A DNA stretch of 64,000 nucleotides from Pseudeuparius sepicola (GCA_963920635.1 OY987305.1:11943153-12007152), one strand, 5' to 3'; positions 23,683-35,560 are shown, counted from the stretch's first letter. Made by a program: numbers and translations. Notes: generated from the letters alone by a model not told the origin.

Positions 23683-25702
23683 TGTTCGCATTGGATACAA
23701 ATTTCACGGTAGAATATGTTTAATCAAAGATCATAATATTCGAGTATGATCTTCAATTTTTCTTTTGTTATAAATAGTAGGTAGTTTAACGTAACTGTGT
23801 ATTTATGCATTAATAGAAAAGGTATCACTTGTCCCCAGCAAAGATACTCATATTTAGAAGTTGATTTTGGACTTATAAATACCTACCACTTTCCCCAACA
23901 CCCGTATGATATTTCTGAGACAATTTTGATACCTACAGGTTACGATTTAAATATGATTGGGGTCTATAGGAATAAAACACGATATTAACAGAAACTTACT
24001 ATATAACTCTTTACTGTTATGTATTATTAATAAATTGATATACAGTGTCCTCCAAAAAGTTCGCAGCATAGGGGGAAAATTTTTAATTAATGACTTTTTT
24101 GAAATTTAAGTTTTGGGGTTACCTTTTGCTTTAAAAAAGATGAAAAACGACCCACTCAAACGCGGTCACGTGACTTTCGTTATCTGTCAAAAACGACATT
24201 TAAAAAACAATATCGCTGAAAATGTGTTTATTTGTTAAAATATCAAAAAGTTTTACTTGAAAAAGTTGTTTCTTTTTCAATTTTACGTACGTGTACCAAA
24301 TTTGGACGCCCTACTAAAAGATTTAGTTTTTTGCCAATTTTTAATATTTATGAAATTTCTAAAAATTTTGAAAACTTGTAACTTCATAAAAACTATTTTG
24401 TATCACCAGCTTTATCATTCTATTAACTTTTTATTACTAATTACCGATAAGAATGTGTCTTTTTCAAAAGAAAATGATATTAACGCTTTAAAATTCTGTT
24501 ATGTTTGCTGCAAAGTTGATGTACCGTCTAGCATTTAGGATATAAATTTAGTTACATTAGGTTTTCCAATTCTAAATTGATGCAAAAATAATAATAAATT
24601 AAAATATCATCAAACTATTTCACGTATCTAAAATTCAGGACTTTTACGGAACAAATAATTATTACCTTTCAGTTTAATTTCACATTAATCGACATTGAGT
24701 AGGCCATGGAGAGAATAGAACCAATTGATTTTATTTGACAGTTGTTTTTATTTGACAGTTATCAAACTGTCAAATAAAAACAATTGCTTCAATTCTCTCC
24801 ATGGCCTACCCAACAATATCGATGAATATAAAATTAAACTGAAAGGTAATAATTATTTGTTCCGTAAAAGTCCTGAATTTTAGTTAGATACGTGAAATAG
24901 TTTGATGATATTTTAATTTATTATTATTTTGGCATCAATTTAGAATTGTAAAACCTAATGTAACTAAATTTATATCCTAAATGCTAGAGGGTACATCAAC
25001 TTTGCAGCAAACATAACAGAATTTTAGAGCGTTAATATCATTTTCTTTTGAAAAAGACACATTCTTATCGGTAATTAGTAATAAAAAGTTAATAGAATGA
25101 TGAAGCTAGTGATACAAAATAGTTTTTATGAAGTTACAAGATTTAAAAATTTTCAGAAATTTTATAAATATTAAAAATTGGCAAAAAACTAAATCTTTTA
25201 GTAGGGCGTTCAAATTTGGAACACGTACGTAAAATTGAAAAAGGAACAACTTTTTCAAGTAAAACTTTTTGATATTTTAACAAATAAACCCATTTTCAGC
25301 GATATATTTTTTTAAATGTCATTTTTGACAGATAACGAAAGTCACGTGACCACGTTTGAGTCGGTCGTTTTTCATCTTTTTTAAAGCAAAAGGTAACCCC
25401 AAAACTTAAATTTCAAAAAAGTCATTAATTAAAAATTTTCCCCCTATGCTGCGAACTTTTTGGAGGACACTGTATAAGTGTGTTCGAAGTACATTAAATT
25501 AACAATAAAATTTACAAGCGAATGCACCTACACAAAATATATTAATATTATATCAACCATTCTTCTCAATTTCTGACCAAATGTGGCAGAAAGAGTGCCC
25601 TGATAAGAGATCACAAATTTTTCTTTTTAATTTTTGTAAAAATGGGATGTCCGGAACATGGCTATATGAGTACAAACAAAATTTCCTGTGGACAGGATAT
25701 TA
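23683..25702 (+). repeat. Duplicated segment D, copy 1 (contains a palindromic insertion)
   Basis: Without the insertion at 24043-25472 this sequence matches 50124-51056 in the same orientation for about 590 bp. It runs from the gcattggatacaaattt block to a short frame starting ATGGGATGTCCGGAACATGG and ending at tttcctgtggacag (25694). The copies differ by scattered substitutions and by one insertion each, so they were duplicated first and then hit by different transposons. Confidence 0.8.
24043..25472. mobile_element. 1.43 kb near-complete palindromic fold-back element
   Basis: The ends cagtgtcctccaaaaagttc are mirrored exactly and flanked by TA on both sides (24041-24042 and 25473-25474). 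The two arms of about 700 bp are reverse complements throughout, meeting near 24757 around a tgacag/ctgtca core. There is no protein-coding content. The duplicated segment at 50.8 kb has the same flanks without the element and a single TA, a paralogous empty site that fixes both ends. Confidence 0.9.
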
Positions 25703-26186
25703 ACGTCACTCTACCCCGGTCTTTTTGTCATAATTTAACGTAATACTCCTAACGTCATGAGGGGATATAACGGTATTTTGATGTAAAAAAAACTGGTTGT
25801 TGGTTAGCTGGGATATGCCCACTAAATCTTGATGTAGTTGATAACTGTAAACAGTTGAATTTAACTTAACAGTGATCTGCACGACAATATTCATTTACAC
25901 ATAATGTACTGTTGAACATATTTATACAAGTAGCAACATTTCCCTATGGGTCGGTACAAAATCACTCGTATACAAAAGCCAACGTTTTCCATCACTGTAG
26001 ATTATTCATAAATTCATGAAACAATTTGCAGTTTTAAAAACACATATCACAATACTGTGTGAAATGAATACAAATTCAAACAGATAACAGTTGAGTAAAT
26101 ATAGGCATCCCAGCTAACCACGAATAACCCATAATGATTTTCATAACGTAAAAAATACGTAACTTAATTTATGGAAATTTAACATT
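25703..26186. repeat. Mixed repeat fragments
   Basis: About 25800-26100 is the reverse complement of about 51480-51720 (blocks near gatgtagttgataactgt and cacatatcacaatactgtg). Directly after, cccagctaaccac begins a unit of about 150 bp, repeated in tandem to about 26430 and rich in acgtcattacta. No gene seen; the 25706-25894 frame is a by-product. Confidence 0.55.
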
Positions 26187-26584
26187 TGTAAATGCATCAA
26201 AAATGACATAAAAACAAGCAATAAAACTAGCATTAATATTACGTCATTACTACAATATCCAGATAACCACAAATGACCTATAACGTCAATATTGCATTAT
26301 TTTAATAACGTACAAAAATATGTAGCTCAATTTATGGAAATTCAACATTAGTAAATATACATAAAAAATGACAGAAAAAAATAAGTAATAAAACTAGCGT
26401 TAATATTACGTCATTACTACGATACAGATACTCCCGAATATTAAAACTTGGACTAAGGTTTTTGGAAATTCACAGTAGAGTGCTCTCCTGAGACGATTAA
26501 AGTCATATTGGTTTTGTCCCATCCATTATATGAATTTTCAGACATCCTTTATTTTATTTGTTCTTTAATTCTGTGACGTCATCA

Positions 26585-26670
26585 TAGACTGGGGCCAGCA
26601 AGATAACTACCAACTGGTGCGAAAACTAGGCAGGGGCAAATACAGTGAAGTGTTTGAAGACATTAATGTA
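26585..26670 (+). pseudogene. Distal CK2 alpha exon fragment, left arm
   Basis: It translates as [20 protein letters not shown], then [10 protein letters not shown]. This is the segment of casein kinase II alpha that includes the glycine-rich ATP loop (GRGKYSEV). The gcc (Ala) before 'IN' has become gac. The fragment joins the first bases of the next CK2 exon (tgtaacaaat) directly, without the sequence between them in the 36.9-37.5 kb copy, and then runs into non-coding repeat. It cannot encode a kinase. Confidence 0.8.
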
Positions 26671-26689
26671 ACAAATTGCATTCAGCCAT

Positions 26690-27997
26690 TCTCTGCAGTT
26701 ATTTTATTCAGAGTAGAACTTACTCCAAATTAGTCTGGACGTTTAAAAGAAACAGGTGGTAAAATTTTTGTTGGTATATTCATTCAAAATGTGTATTTCA
26801 TATTTTCCTGGTAAACCTAAACAGTTTATGTATAGGGCATGCGATAAGACAAAAATATGTGGTAGGGAATGCGAAATTCTTTGTGCCCAATATTTTCGCA
26901 ATCGTGATCAAATGAAAAGTGCTTTACCTGTTCAGTTAGTCACCTACTCCCTCCACAGACAAGTTGCCTGTCAGAGGAGTAGGAGAGGCTGACGACACTG
27001 CCGACATTATCTGGCACTGCTCATTAACAACCGGATCTGTAACAACACGAGAGTGGAAGTATCTCTGTGGCAAAATAATTAAAAAAAAATTATCTTCACT
27101 AATACGCTAACAATGTTCTAAAATGACAAAAAGGAAGATCGCTTTTGGACGAAATCGCCCAATGGAAAGGGGTGGAAATTGAGAGATGAAAACATTTCTA
27201 TTGTCACCTGTTTTGTTTAATGTTTTAAGTAGTTTTGTGGTGTTTTAAATATGGGTAAGGTAGCTAGAATAATTTGGAATTATTCGTTTAAAAAAATACA
27301 CAACTAAACATTAAATTATTTAAAGCGTTTATAAACTGATTTTGTCAATCTTCAAATTATGCATTATCAGAACATTATTTGCGTAGTTCTTTTTAGGTAT
27401 AATATATTACCCAGAATGTCCAGTTTGTAGCTTTTGTAAAATTTTAAATTGCGATTTATTTAGTCAATAATATATTACGCAATGAGCATATCATGATAAT
27501 AATTATCGAGCTGAAAAGTATTCATCAATTCATTTCTTAAATTGAAAATAAAATTGTTCTTTATGTTTTTGCTGATTTTATAGGTAATACATTATTATTA
27601 TTTGTGGCTCTTGTGGAGTTAAATTCTCAATTTCATTCTCACTATCCTACATTTTCACCCATTTTTGCTACAAAAAGTATATGTATATTTTAGGAATTTA
27701 CTAAGTAAACAGTGGCTATCAACTATCAAAATATTAAAATTGATAAAAATTTTATCTGGCATCGTCATATTTTGTTTTTTTTATTGCCAAAATCTCTTTC
27801 AGACAGCTACCATATTTTCATGGATAATTTTCCTATTTACACGTTGAAAATAAAAGTAGGAAGTTATCTTATAAGATTACAATATTAATGCCCTTTTTGA
27901 GGCAATTATGTATAATATTTAGGATGTAGGTAATTATCTTAATTCCTGGCAAATTTAATACATGCAATTATTAGAACCCTAATTATGTGCCTCTGGA
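26690..27997. repeat. Left-arm filler shared with the right arm
   Basis: About 26690-26900 recurs inverted at 30577-30745 in the same arm and at about 37683-37930 and 41280-41470 in the other arm, so there are four copies. The 26756-26992 frame (Cys-rich, CISYFPGKP...) and its mirror at 41172-41393 come from this repeat and match no family I know. The rest (27000-27990) is mirrored at about 40150-41160 and is non-coding. Confidence 0.6.
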
Positions 27998-28702
27998 AAA
28001 GGTCGTAGGTTAATAATAACACATGTTGGAAGCGAAGATGGATTTCTAGATGGCGGTATATTAGACTTTCAATCCAATTCTACCAGAGATTATCACAAGG
28101 AAATGACCGCCGATGTATTTTAAGAATATTTTCAGCAAATGATAGAGCGGATACCAAATAATTCCATACTCGTAATTGATAATGCAAGTTATCATTCTAG
28201 ACTAGTGGAGAAGCTTTTAATAAGTTCTTGGAAAAAAGAGAATATTATTGAATGGCTAAACGAGAAGGGGCTGCAATTTGAAGAAGGAAGGGTAAAAAAA
28301 GAACTTTTAAAAATAGCCAGGCAACATAGGTCAGGATTTAAGAAGTATGTAGTCGACGAAATGGCAAAAGAACGTGGCATAATTGTGCAACGCCTGCCGC
28401 CATACCATTGTGAGTTTAACCCCATAGAGCTTATATGGGCCCAAATGAAAGGGCATGTTGCAAGACATAACGCTACTTATAAGTTTAAGGATGTACGGCA
28501 GCTGATGATCAATTCACTGGACATTATTACTGCAGAAAGTTGGCGAAATGCTATACAACACGTTATTGCGGAAGAAAATAAAATGTGGAAACTTGATGAA
28601 TTGTTTGACGACACAGTGGAAATTGAGCCTCTTATTATTGCCTTAGAACATGACGACTCTTCCGAATTTTCCGAAAACGATCCTTTATATTTTGAATTGT
28701 AA
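27998..28702 (+). pseudogene. Tc1/IS630-like DDE transposase, C-terminal part, left arm
   Basis: The frame begins near 27998 with KGRRLIITHVGSEDGFLDGG, is broken by a TAA at about 28121, and continues from 28139 for 187 codons. The second catalytic aspartate lies in LVIDNASYHS. The third acidic residue is in PPYHCEFNPIELIWAQMK, the DDE_3-type end of this superfamily. The C-terminal tail is acidic. The helix-turn-helix and first catalytic motif are missing here but present in the relic at 52.5-53.6 kb. The stop and missing 5' part make it non-functional. Its mirror copy is at 39447-40150. Confidence 0.88.
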
Positions 28703-29099
28703 TATTATTTTAATAAATAAAATTCTCTTTGTGAAATTATATTGCCAACATTACTACAAATATCAAATAGTTTGTTTTATTAGTCTCTCAACATTTAATA
28801 TTTTTGCAAAATGGTTCCGTTGGTTTTAGGAACAGGTGAAAACGATAATAAATGAATATACTTTTTATTTTCCTTACTTGTCCCTTAATCCAAACAAACT
28901 ATTTTGCAACCGACCCTCTGCCTGTGGCTTATAATTTCCTTTATTAGCATTTTATTGCCTATTGTTATTTGGAGATTAGGAGGTGGGCCCAAGGAAGAAG
29001 GCAGATAAATACATTGAACAAATGGCAAATCTTTTTGTCGGACCCACGTAGTTCTTGAATTTATAATGAGGGCAGCCTGCTATTAGTTCTATTTGAACA
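28703..29099. other. Non-coding, mirrored in the right arm
   Basis: An AATAAA lies just after the transposase stop (about 28714). The remaining sequence has no coding signal and matches the reverse of about 39115-39445. Confidence 0.5.
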
Positions 29100-29420
29100 G
29101 ATATTCAAAACCCGACCAATAAAGTAAAATTTAGCTTTTCAGCCTCACTGCGGAATTGGTAGGTACCTATAACAACGCATTGTTTCAATGTTTTGATCGT
29201 TTGAACTACAATAATATTTTCTATGTAGACTGCAAGAGAGGGGCCAGAGGACTACTGCAAGTCAGTTGCCCCGTACCGTTTATAGCGTTCTTGTGCCGTA
29301 CCTACCGCATCGTGCTTGATTTAAGTAGAGCGATATAGAGGCAAAGCAATGACGGGCATTTGGCTCATAGATGGGTGACCCTCTTTAAATTATTTTGCCT
29401 AATAAACTTCTTTTATCCTG
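29100..29420 (+). repeat. 5S rRNA-like interspersed repeat, left arm
   Basis: It starts with attcaaaacccgaccaataa, as in the longer repeats at 21.7 and 57.9 kb. It ends with a 5S-like segment (about 29338-29384: aggcaaagcaatgacgggc, then ggctcatagatgggtgaccc) and ttttgcctaataaac. The pairing of a gcaaagcaa-type box with gatgggtgacc resembles the 5S rRNA internal promoter. The 29156-29338 frame is incidental. Mirrored at 38805-39115. Confidence 0.55.
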
Positions 29421-29585
29421 ATTTCAGAAAAATAACTATTCAGTATTTTTTCATTTAATTATTGATAGTACGGCGAATCTCGTCACATTATTAGCCATAT
29501 TAACGATTTGAAATTTTATTTTTTCGCATTTGATTTACCAAAAACAAATGATTAAAAATCGATAATTATTGTAAATGATACTTAC

Positions 29586-30303
<718 letters not shown>

Positions 30304-30786
30304 CTAAAACATTGCAAGACGTGTAGGGATTCTGCTGGTGCAGTAATAACTTTCTTGATTTGGCAAACATCATTCTTTCTGACAATTCCACAGATTTAAA
30401 TCAAGTTTTGAAAATAGCTATTTTTGATATTTTTGCCACAGAATAATCAAGTTTTCAAAATAGCTATAATATTGAGACTATTTTTGTTTCGTAATCTCTC
30501 ATCTATAGAATAAAGGTTAAAAATATTTATTGGGTCATCAAGCTATAAAACTGAACCAATTAGGATTGCGGAAATATTGGGCACAAATGCACAAAGAATT
30601 TCGTATGAAGACTCCATTTTCTACCAAATATTTTTGTCTTATCGCATGCCCTACATAAACTGTTTAGGTTTACCAGGTAAATATGAAATACACTTTTTGA
30701 ATGAATACACCGAAAAATTGTTTACCATTTGTGTACCTAAGTGTGTACATTCTTACACTAAACGTACTTTTTTACTCAATTTTCTG
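30304..30786. other. Intron-derived and repeat sequence of the CK2 alpha copy
   Basis: It mirrors about 37930-38185 of the right arm, where it is the intron before the large CK2 exon, and includes an inverted copy of the 26690-26900 repeat (30577-30745). No separate gene. Confidence 0.55.
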
Positions 30787-31316
30787 TGTACTTAAGTACT
30801 TAGTATGTTAACCTGTATTCTTTCCGTTTCACTAATTCAAGCGCCATTATAACTTACTAAGTACTTAAGTACACAGAAAATTGAGTAAAAAAGTACGTTT
30901 ACTGTAACAATCCACACAATTATAAGCAACTGACAGCTAGTAACAGTTTGACATTGTTCTGATTTTGGCATGGCTAACTTGATGTTAATAATTATTTTGA
31001 TAAACATTGTCAATAGCATAATAGAAAACTTATTTTTTTGTATTTTTTTCTTATGCGACCTCATTAAAATTGTATTTTATCGTATTCAGAAAGTTCCAAT
31101 GTATCAATTTTCACCAAAAAACGTATATGGTGCCATTTAAAAAAATCAAATCGGTTACCATGGCAACCACATTTTTCGTGCTACGAAAGATTGCTTGATA
31201 TCACTAAACGGGAAATAATTTCCACTAACACTTTTATTAAAACAAGTTTTTCATGTGAGGAATATTTTAAGAAATATAAGCAATATTCCACAATTTCTAT
31301 CCACACTGTATGTTAG
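30787..31316 (+). repeat. About 530 bp direct repeat, first copy
   Basis: It starts at gtacttaagtacttagtatg and ends at tctatccacactgta. It is nearly identical to 31768-32292 (only scattered changes, e.g. cacacaattataag versus cacacaattacaag). Within each copy the starting motif is mirrored about 60 bp later (actaagtacttaagtac), giving a short hairpin. The minus-strand 75-codon frames in both copies are by-products. Confidence 0.85.
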
Positions 31317-31767
31317 ATCACAACTTAACTTATTATCATTAAGATCGCCACTAGATATTACTTAGGCATTTGATGATCAGTTACAATCCCTCAATGGGCG
31401 AGTCACCACTAAAGATGCTCTTCAGTTACAACGCCGGTTTTAGGGGGGTGCTAGGGCGCTAATAGCCCCCGGCGGTTAATTTTAGGAGGCGGTATAAGCT
31501 GGTCTAATATAACTAAAAATAAATCACATTTTGTTGCTCTATGTCGCTTACGACGCGACACCTTCATTTTGATCACCGTCTGCAAACATAACATCTGAAA
31601 CGTTCTCCTATTCATCATCTTATTGATCGTACGTTGAAGATTTTGCTCCCCCCTGGATTTTTTCTAAATATTTTAAACGCAGATTATACAACATTAATAA
31701 TAATTGATTCATGTAATAATGTTTAACATAGATACATTTACGGGTCAAAATATACGGGAACACCCTG
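31317..31767. other. Spacer between the direct repeats
   Basis: Contains a G/C-rich patch at 31437-31495 (ttaggggggtgctagggcgc, then tagcccccggcgg) that resembles the end of a hAT-type MITE, but no partner end was found. It ends in gaacaccctgta, immediately before the second direct repeat. Confidence 0.45.
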
Positions 31768-32292
31768 TACTTAAGTACTTAGTATGTTAACCTGTATTCT
31801 TTCCGTTTCACTTAATTCAAGGGCCATTATAACTTACTAAATACATAAGTACACTGAAAATTGAGTAAAAAAGTACGTTTACTGTAACAATGCACACAAT
31901 TACAAGCAACTGACAGCTAGTGACAGTTTCCCATTGTTCTGATTTTGGCATGGCTAACTTGATGTTAATAATTATTTTGATAATCATTGTCAATAGCATA
32001 ATAGAAAACTTAATTTTTTGTATTTTTTTCTTATGCGACCTCATTAAAATTGTATTTTATCGTATTCAGAAAGTTCCAATGTATCAATTTTCACCAAAAA
32101 ACGTATACGGTGCCATTTAAAAAAATCAAGTCGGTTACCATGGCAACCACATTTTTTGTGCTACGAAAGATTGCTTGATATCACTAAACGAGAAATAATT
32201 TCCCCTAACACTTTTATTAAAACAAGTTTTTCGTATGAGGAATACTTTAAGAAATATAAGCAATATTCCACAATTTCTATCCACACTGTATA
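31768..32292 (+). repeat. About 525 bp direct repeat, second copy
   Basis: Near-identical to 30787-31316 in the same orientation. This repeat is absent from the right arm, so both copies were gained on the left after the inverted duplication or were lost from the right. Confidence 0.85.
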
Positions 32293-32574
32293 ACGGTTGC
32301 TAAATAATTTATTTCATCTGAAGTGAGTCGTATCTTTTTGTATTATTTCATGGTGAGTACCTAGGTACTGCAATTATACTTAACGTGGAACATGCAATTA
32401 TTCATTTTTTTCTTTATTTATAAAAAAGGCACAATTTGCTGTACCAATCTAACCCCTTTACTTCTTTTTATACCTGTCTGTTTGGTGGTAAACTAGAATA
32501 TTTGGGCACTGCTTTTGGTTTGATCTTTCTTTACTATTTTACTACAGTCCCCATTTATTATATGCATATTATAT

Positions 32575-32755
32575 GCATATGCCCCTTGTGGTGGCAGTCG
32601 GGAACGTTGGGCACTGCCGTTTGAAAATATAAGGGGGCCTATGTCCCTTTGTAGTGGCAGTAGGGAACGTTGGGAGCTGCCGTTTGGGAAAAGGGGGCCC
32701 ATGCCCCTGATGGTGGTATTATTGGCAAAGATGTGCACTGCTAACAAAGAGAGAA
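32575..32755. repeat. Tandem repeat, about 62 bp unit, 2.6 copies
   Basis: Units begin atgccccttgtggtggcagt, followed by a gggaacgttggg block, a ctgccgtttg block and a run of G (agggggcc). The second unit starts near 32641 and a degenerate third near 32702. It is more GC-rich than its surroundings. Opposing frames here (32436-32624 and 32493-32822) are incidental. Confidence 0.75.
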
Positions 32756-33713
32756 GCTTTTGTTTCTTAGTTTGAGAGATGGCAGCGATAGGTGCGATAT
32801 GAAAAAAGTATACGAGGGCCATTACTACGGCAGTAGACAGCGATGCGGAAGCTGCCTTTTTCCAAAAGGCATTTTATTATTGATTAAAGAAAAAAAAATA
32901 GTCAACTTTCCAACCAGTTTTAATCATCATTAATGTTTCTTTTTTGTCCGTTCAAGTATTCATATTGGTTATTTAAAACAGAATAACTAAAATATTTACA
33001 CTGATATTGATCTTTTTTTTTTAATATCTGAAGAGCTCTTCGATGGTATATTTGTACTGAGCCATTAGTTTGGATCCTTTAACACTTATTAAAAATTGAA
33101 AATTAAGTCGGGTTCCCGTACACCATTCACAAAAAAAAAGGTCAGAAGTTTTACTCGTTCACCATAATTAAATGTGGGACTTTTCAAAAGAGCTTTTATC
33201 CATTCAGGCCAATATTTGTATGGGGGCCACGATATCCTGGATCAACCACAAAATATTTCCTAAAATTCTCAATGATTAATAATATTTTTCAATATGTATG
33301 TTTTCAAATACTATGGTCAAAACCGGGTTCTTGATATACTGCATTCAAAACTTTTTCTAAAACATTTGGATTAAGTGTCGTTAATTATGTATCTATATAA
33401 TATCTATAATAATAATTGATATATTATTATATTATTATTATAACAAAATATGACGGAAATATATTTAAAATTGAAAAGTAGGCTGGGATTCGCGCGTCTC
33501 GTTGCAAACATACTCGCTCATAAATACCCAACTTCAAACTACAAAATATAAACTTAGGTTTGACAAAGGGTTTGTTATAGGCTTATATCTTGGAAAATAA
33601 GCATTTACCCCAATTTTGGTTGTGATTTTCGTGATCTGGGGCCCAAAATACGTATATTTGGAAAAAATCAAGAAACTCGGCAGCCGGTAGGCCATGTAAA
33701 AAATTACCAAGGG
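32756..33713. other. No recognised gene
   Basis: Left-arm-specific AT-rich sequence with simple (TAT)n-like stretches around 33400-33440. No coding or repeat assignment is supported. Confidence 0.4.
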
Positions 33714-33935
33714 TTAATGGCTTAAAACACTTCACTGTATTTGCCCCTGCCTAGTTTTGCACCAGTTGGTAGTCATCTTGCTGGCCCCAGTCTACGACGT
33801 AGCTTTCATAGCCCAAGTACTCTCTAGGCTTGTGAGAATTTACGTCAGCGTAGACTCTAGCTCGCCTAGCAACTGCCACATTTCAACAGGTTACAGATTT
33901 GAATGTAAATTGACCAACATAAGCTTTGTTTCCCA
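33714..33935 (-). pseudogene. CK2 alpha first coding exon, left arm (frameshifted)
   Basis: Read on the minus strand it starts after a ttgcag-type acceptor at 33936-33941. It gives a short 5' untranslated stretch, then [20 protein letters not shown], then a [12 protein letters not shown] segment. One base is missing in the gtgcgaaaact stretch (gtgcaaaact here), which breaks the frame before the glycine-rich loop. The expected initiator reads GTG. It is about 97% identical by eye to the right-arm copy (36705-36927). Confidence 0.85.
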
Positions 33936-33939
33936 CTGC

Positions 33940-34396
33940 AACAAACAAAAAAATACACATTAGTAACCAGGCAAAGTATGGAATACCATGTAAAATAAAA
34001 CTTATCTAACACCGGCTCACGTTACCTTGTTGAAAGCGCAATTTCGCTAATCTTTGTTTCACAGTAGTCTTTTATTAGTACTAAAATGTCCGTTATTTAA
34101 AAGCCCACATAGCAAGTAGCAAACGCAATAACTTTTATTAGAGTACCTACCTAATTTAAAAAAATGCCATAATTTTTATTTATTCACCACATGCCGGCTA
34201 AGCCGGCTTGAACTTTAGTTATAACGTTGATTGAGTCATTGAGTCCATCAACGGTTATTATATTTTTTTTTGTTGGGCTATAAATTCAAGGTAATTTACC
34301 CAGTGCCCTGGACCACCCCCAGACAGAATACAGAATCACAAAATATATAGGTTAGGTTAGGGGACAGAATGAGAGAAATGGAATAGAGAGAATAAG
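33940..34396. other. Inner part of the left arm, non-coding
   Basis: About 33940-34270 mirrors about 36380-36700, including the taacgtgagccggtg and aagccggcttgaac blocks. 34270-34390 has no right-arm partner. No gene. Confidence 0.55.
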
Positions 34397-34718
34397 TTAC
34401 AAGCAAAACTGGCGGCCATATTGTATCATTGTTAACAGACTTGGCACTGCGGACTGCTTTAGAGGTCTTCGTCCTCGTTCGCCACGATGCACAGTAAAGG
34501 CATCAGCTGCAAAATGTTTTGAACAAACAAATTTATTTGGACTCAAAGTCCAATCAGTCCCCAAGTTAAGAATTTTTAACCACATATTCAATCATTAAAA
34601 TTATACAGATGCGCGCCTATGGTGCCCAAATTTTCAGCGATTGATTTACTAAACTTACCGAAAAAAATGGAAGTCTCCTAGACTTATAATTCTTACAGCT
34701 TCGTACTGCACACGACAT
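34397..34718 (-). pseudogene. THAP-type zinc-finger exons, left copy
   Basis: THAP domains are C2CH zinc fingers that bind DNA, found in insect transcription factors and in P-element-type transposases. On the minus strand a first exon (about 34718-34660) gives MSCAVRSCKNYKSRRLPFFS (the C..C half) up to a gtaagt donor. A second (about 34590-34400) gives MWLKILNLGTDWTLSPNKF, then VCSKHFAADAF (the C-x2-H half), then LKQSAVPSLLT (the AVP box ending THAP domains). It is the mirror of 35018-35320. Lying at the axis of the inverted duplication and lacking any further exon, it is probably a gene or transposon fragment. Confidence 0.7.
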
Positions 34719-34789
34719 TTTCCAAAAACACTGACCATTTTTCTGCTGAAAATACAACAACTACCGCTGATAACAAACTGCAAACGTCA

Positions 34790-34935
34790 AAGTGAGGACA
34801 ATATGGCGGCCAGTCAATTTGCCTGGAAATAGGATGCGCAGTAGGTCAAAGCCAGAGAAATGGAGTACGGTGAACGTGCTCTGACCTACTTCGCATCCTA
34901 TTTCCAGGCAAATTTAATGGCCGCCATATTGTCCT
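34790..34935. repeat. Inner axis of the inverted duplication
   Basis: The block tgaggacaatatggcggcc at 34792 and its inverse ggccgccatattgtcctca at 34920 flank mirrored tgcctggaaataggatgcg sequence, with only about 40 unpaired bases near 34850-34890. This is the tightest part of the palindrome. Confidence 0.8.
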
Positions 34936-35017
34936 CACTATGACGTTTGCAGTTTGTTCTCAGCGGTAGTGCCGGTAGTTGTATTTTCAGCAGAGAAATG
35001 GTCAGTGTTTTTTGAAA

Positions 35018-35320
35018 ATGTCGTGTGCAGTACCAAGCTGTAAGAATTATAAGTCTAGGAGACCTCCGGGAGTATTATTTTTTTCGGTAAGTTTAGTAAA
35101 AACAATCGCAGAAATTTTGGGCACCATATAGGTGCGCATCTGTATAATTTTAATGATTGAATATGTGGTTAAAAATTCTTAACTTGGGGACTGGTTGGAC
35201 TTTGAGTCCAAATTAATTTATTTGTTCAAAACATTTTGCTGCTGATGCCTTTACTGTGCATCGTGGCGAACGAGGTCTAAAGCAGCCTGCAGTGCCAAGT
35301 CTGTTAACAATGATACGCCC
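35018..35320 (+). pseudogene. THAP-type zinc-finger exons, right copy
   Basis: The first exon, 35018-35086, encodes MSCAVPSCKNYKSRRPPGVL and FFS, then a gtaagt donor. The second (about 35160-35320) gives MWLKILNLGTGWTLSPN, a stop replacing Lys, FICSKHFAADAF, HRGERGLKQPAVPSLLT. The stop and a small deletion (the RRP of the left copy is gone) disable it. It is arranged head-to-head with the left copy. Confidence 0.7.
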
Positions 35321-35444
35321 ATGGATGAAGTTGGTTTAATATGGCCGCCACTTTTATTAGGCAGTTCCCGCAGCTTGTCTCGTATTATCTCTGGTCAAAG
35401 CGCGTTCCCCCTACTCCATTTCTCTTTACAGAATGTGATGAATT

Positions 35445-35560
35445 ACCCCACCCGGGGGGGGATAAGGGGGATATATCCCCCCAGGAAGTTTCAGGGGCGA
35501 CGGGTCGGGGAGGGGGGTAATGGGGGTAATTACCCCCCAGATTACCCCAAAAATTATAAT
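35445..35560. other. G/C-tract cluster near the axis
   Basis: Several runs of four or more G or C occur in about 110 bp (cccggggggggataaggggg, ggggaggggggtaatggggg, taccccccagattacccc). This could form G-quadruplex or hairpin structures, and could equally be the subterminal part of a G-rich MITE. It is absent from the left arm. Confidence 0.5.

Noticed and set aside
26756..26992. Cys-rich 78-codon frame as a small secreted protein
   Set aside because: It is part of a repeat present four times in the inverted duplication, with varying frames; there is no convincing signal peptide.
27998..28702. Active transposase gene
   Set aside because: An in-frame TAA near 28121, no helix-turn-helix and no first catalytic aspartate in this copy.
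30837..32044. Two similar 75-codon minus-strand frames as a duplicated gene
   Set aside because: They lie inside the 525 bp direct repeats and are AT-driven; similarity extends equally outside the frames.
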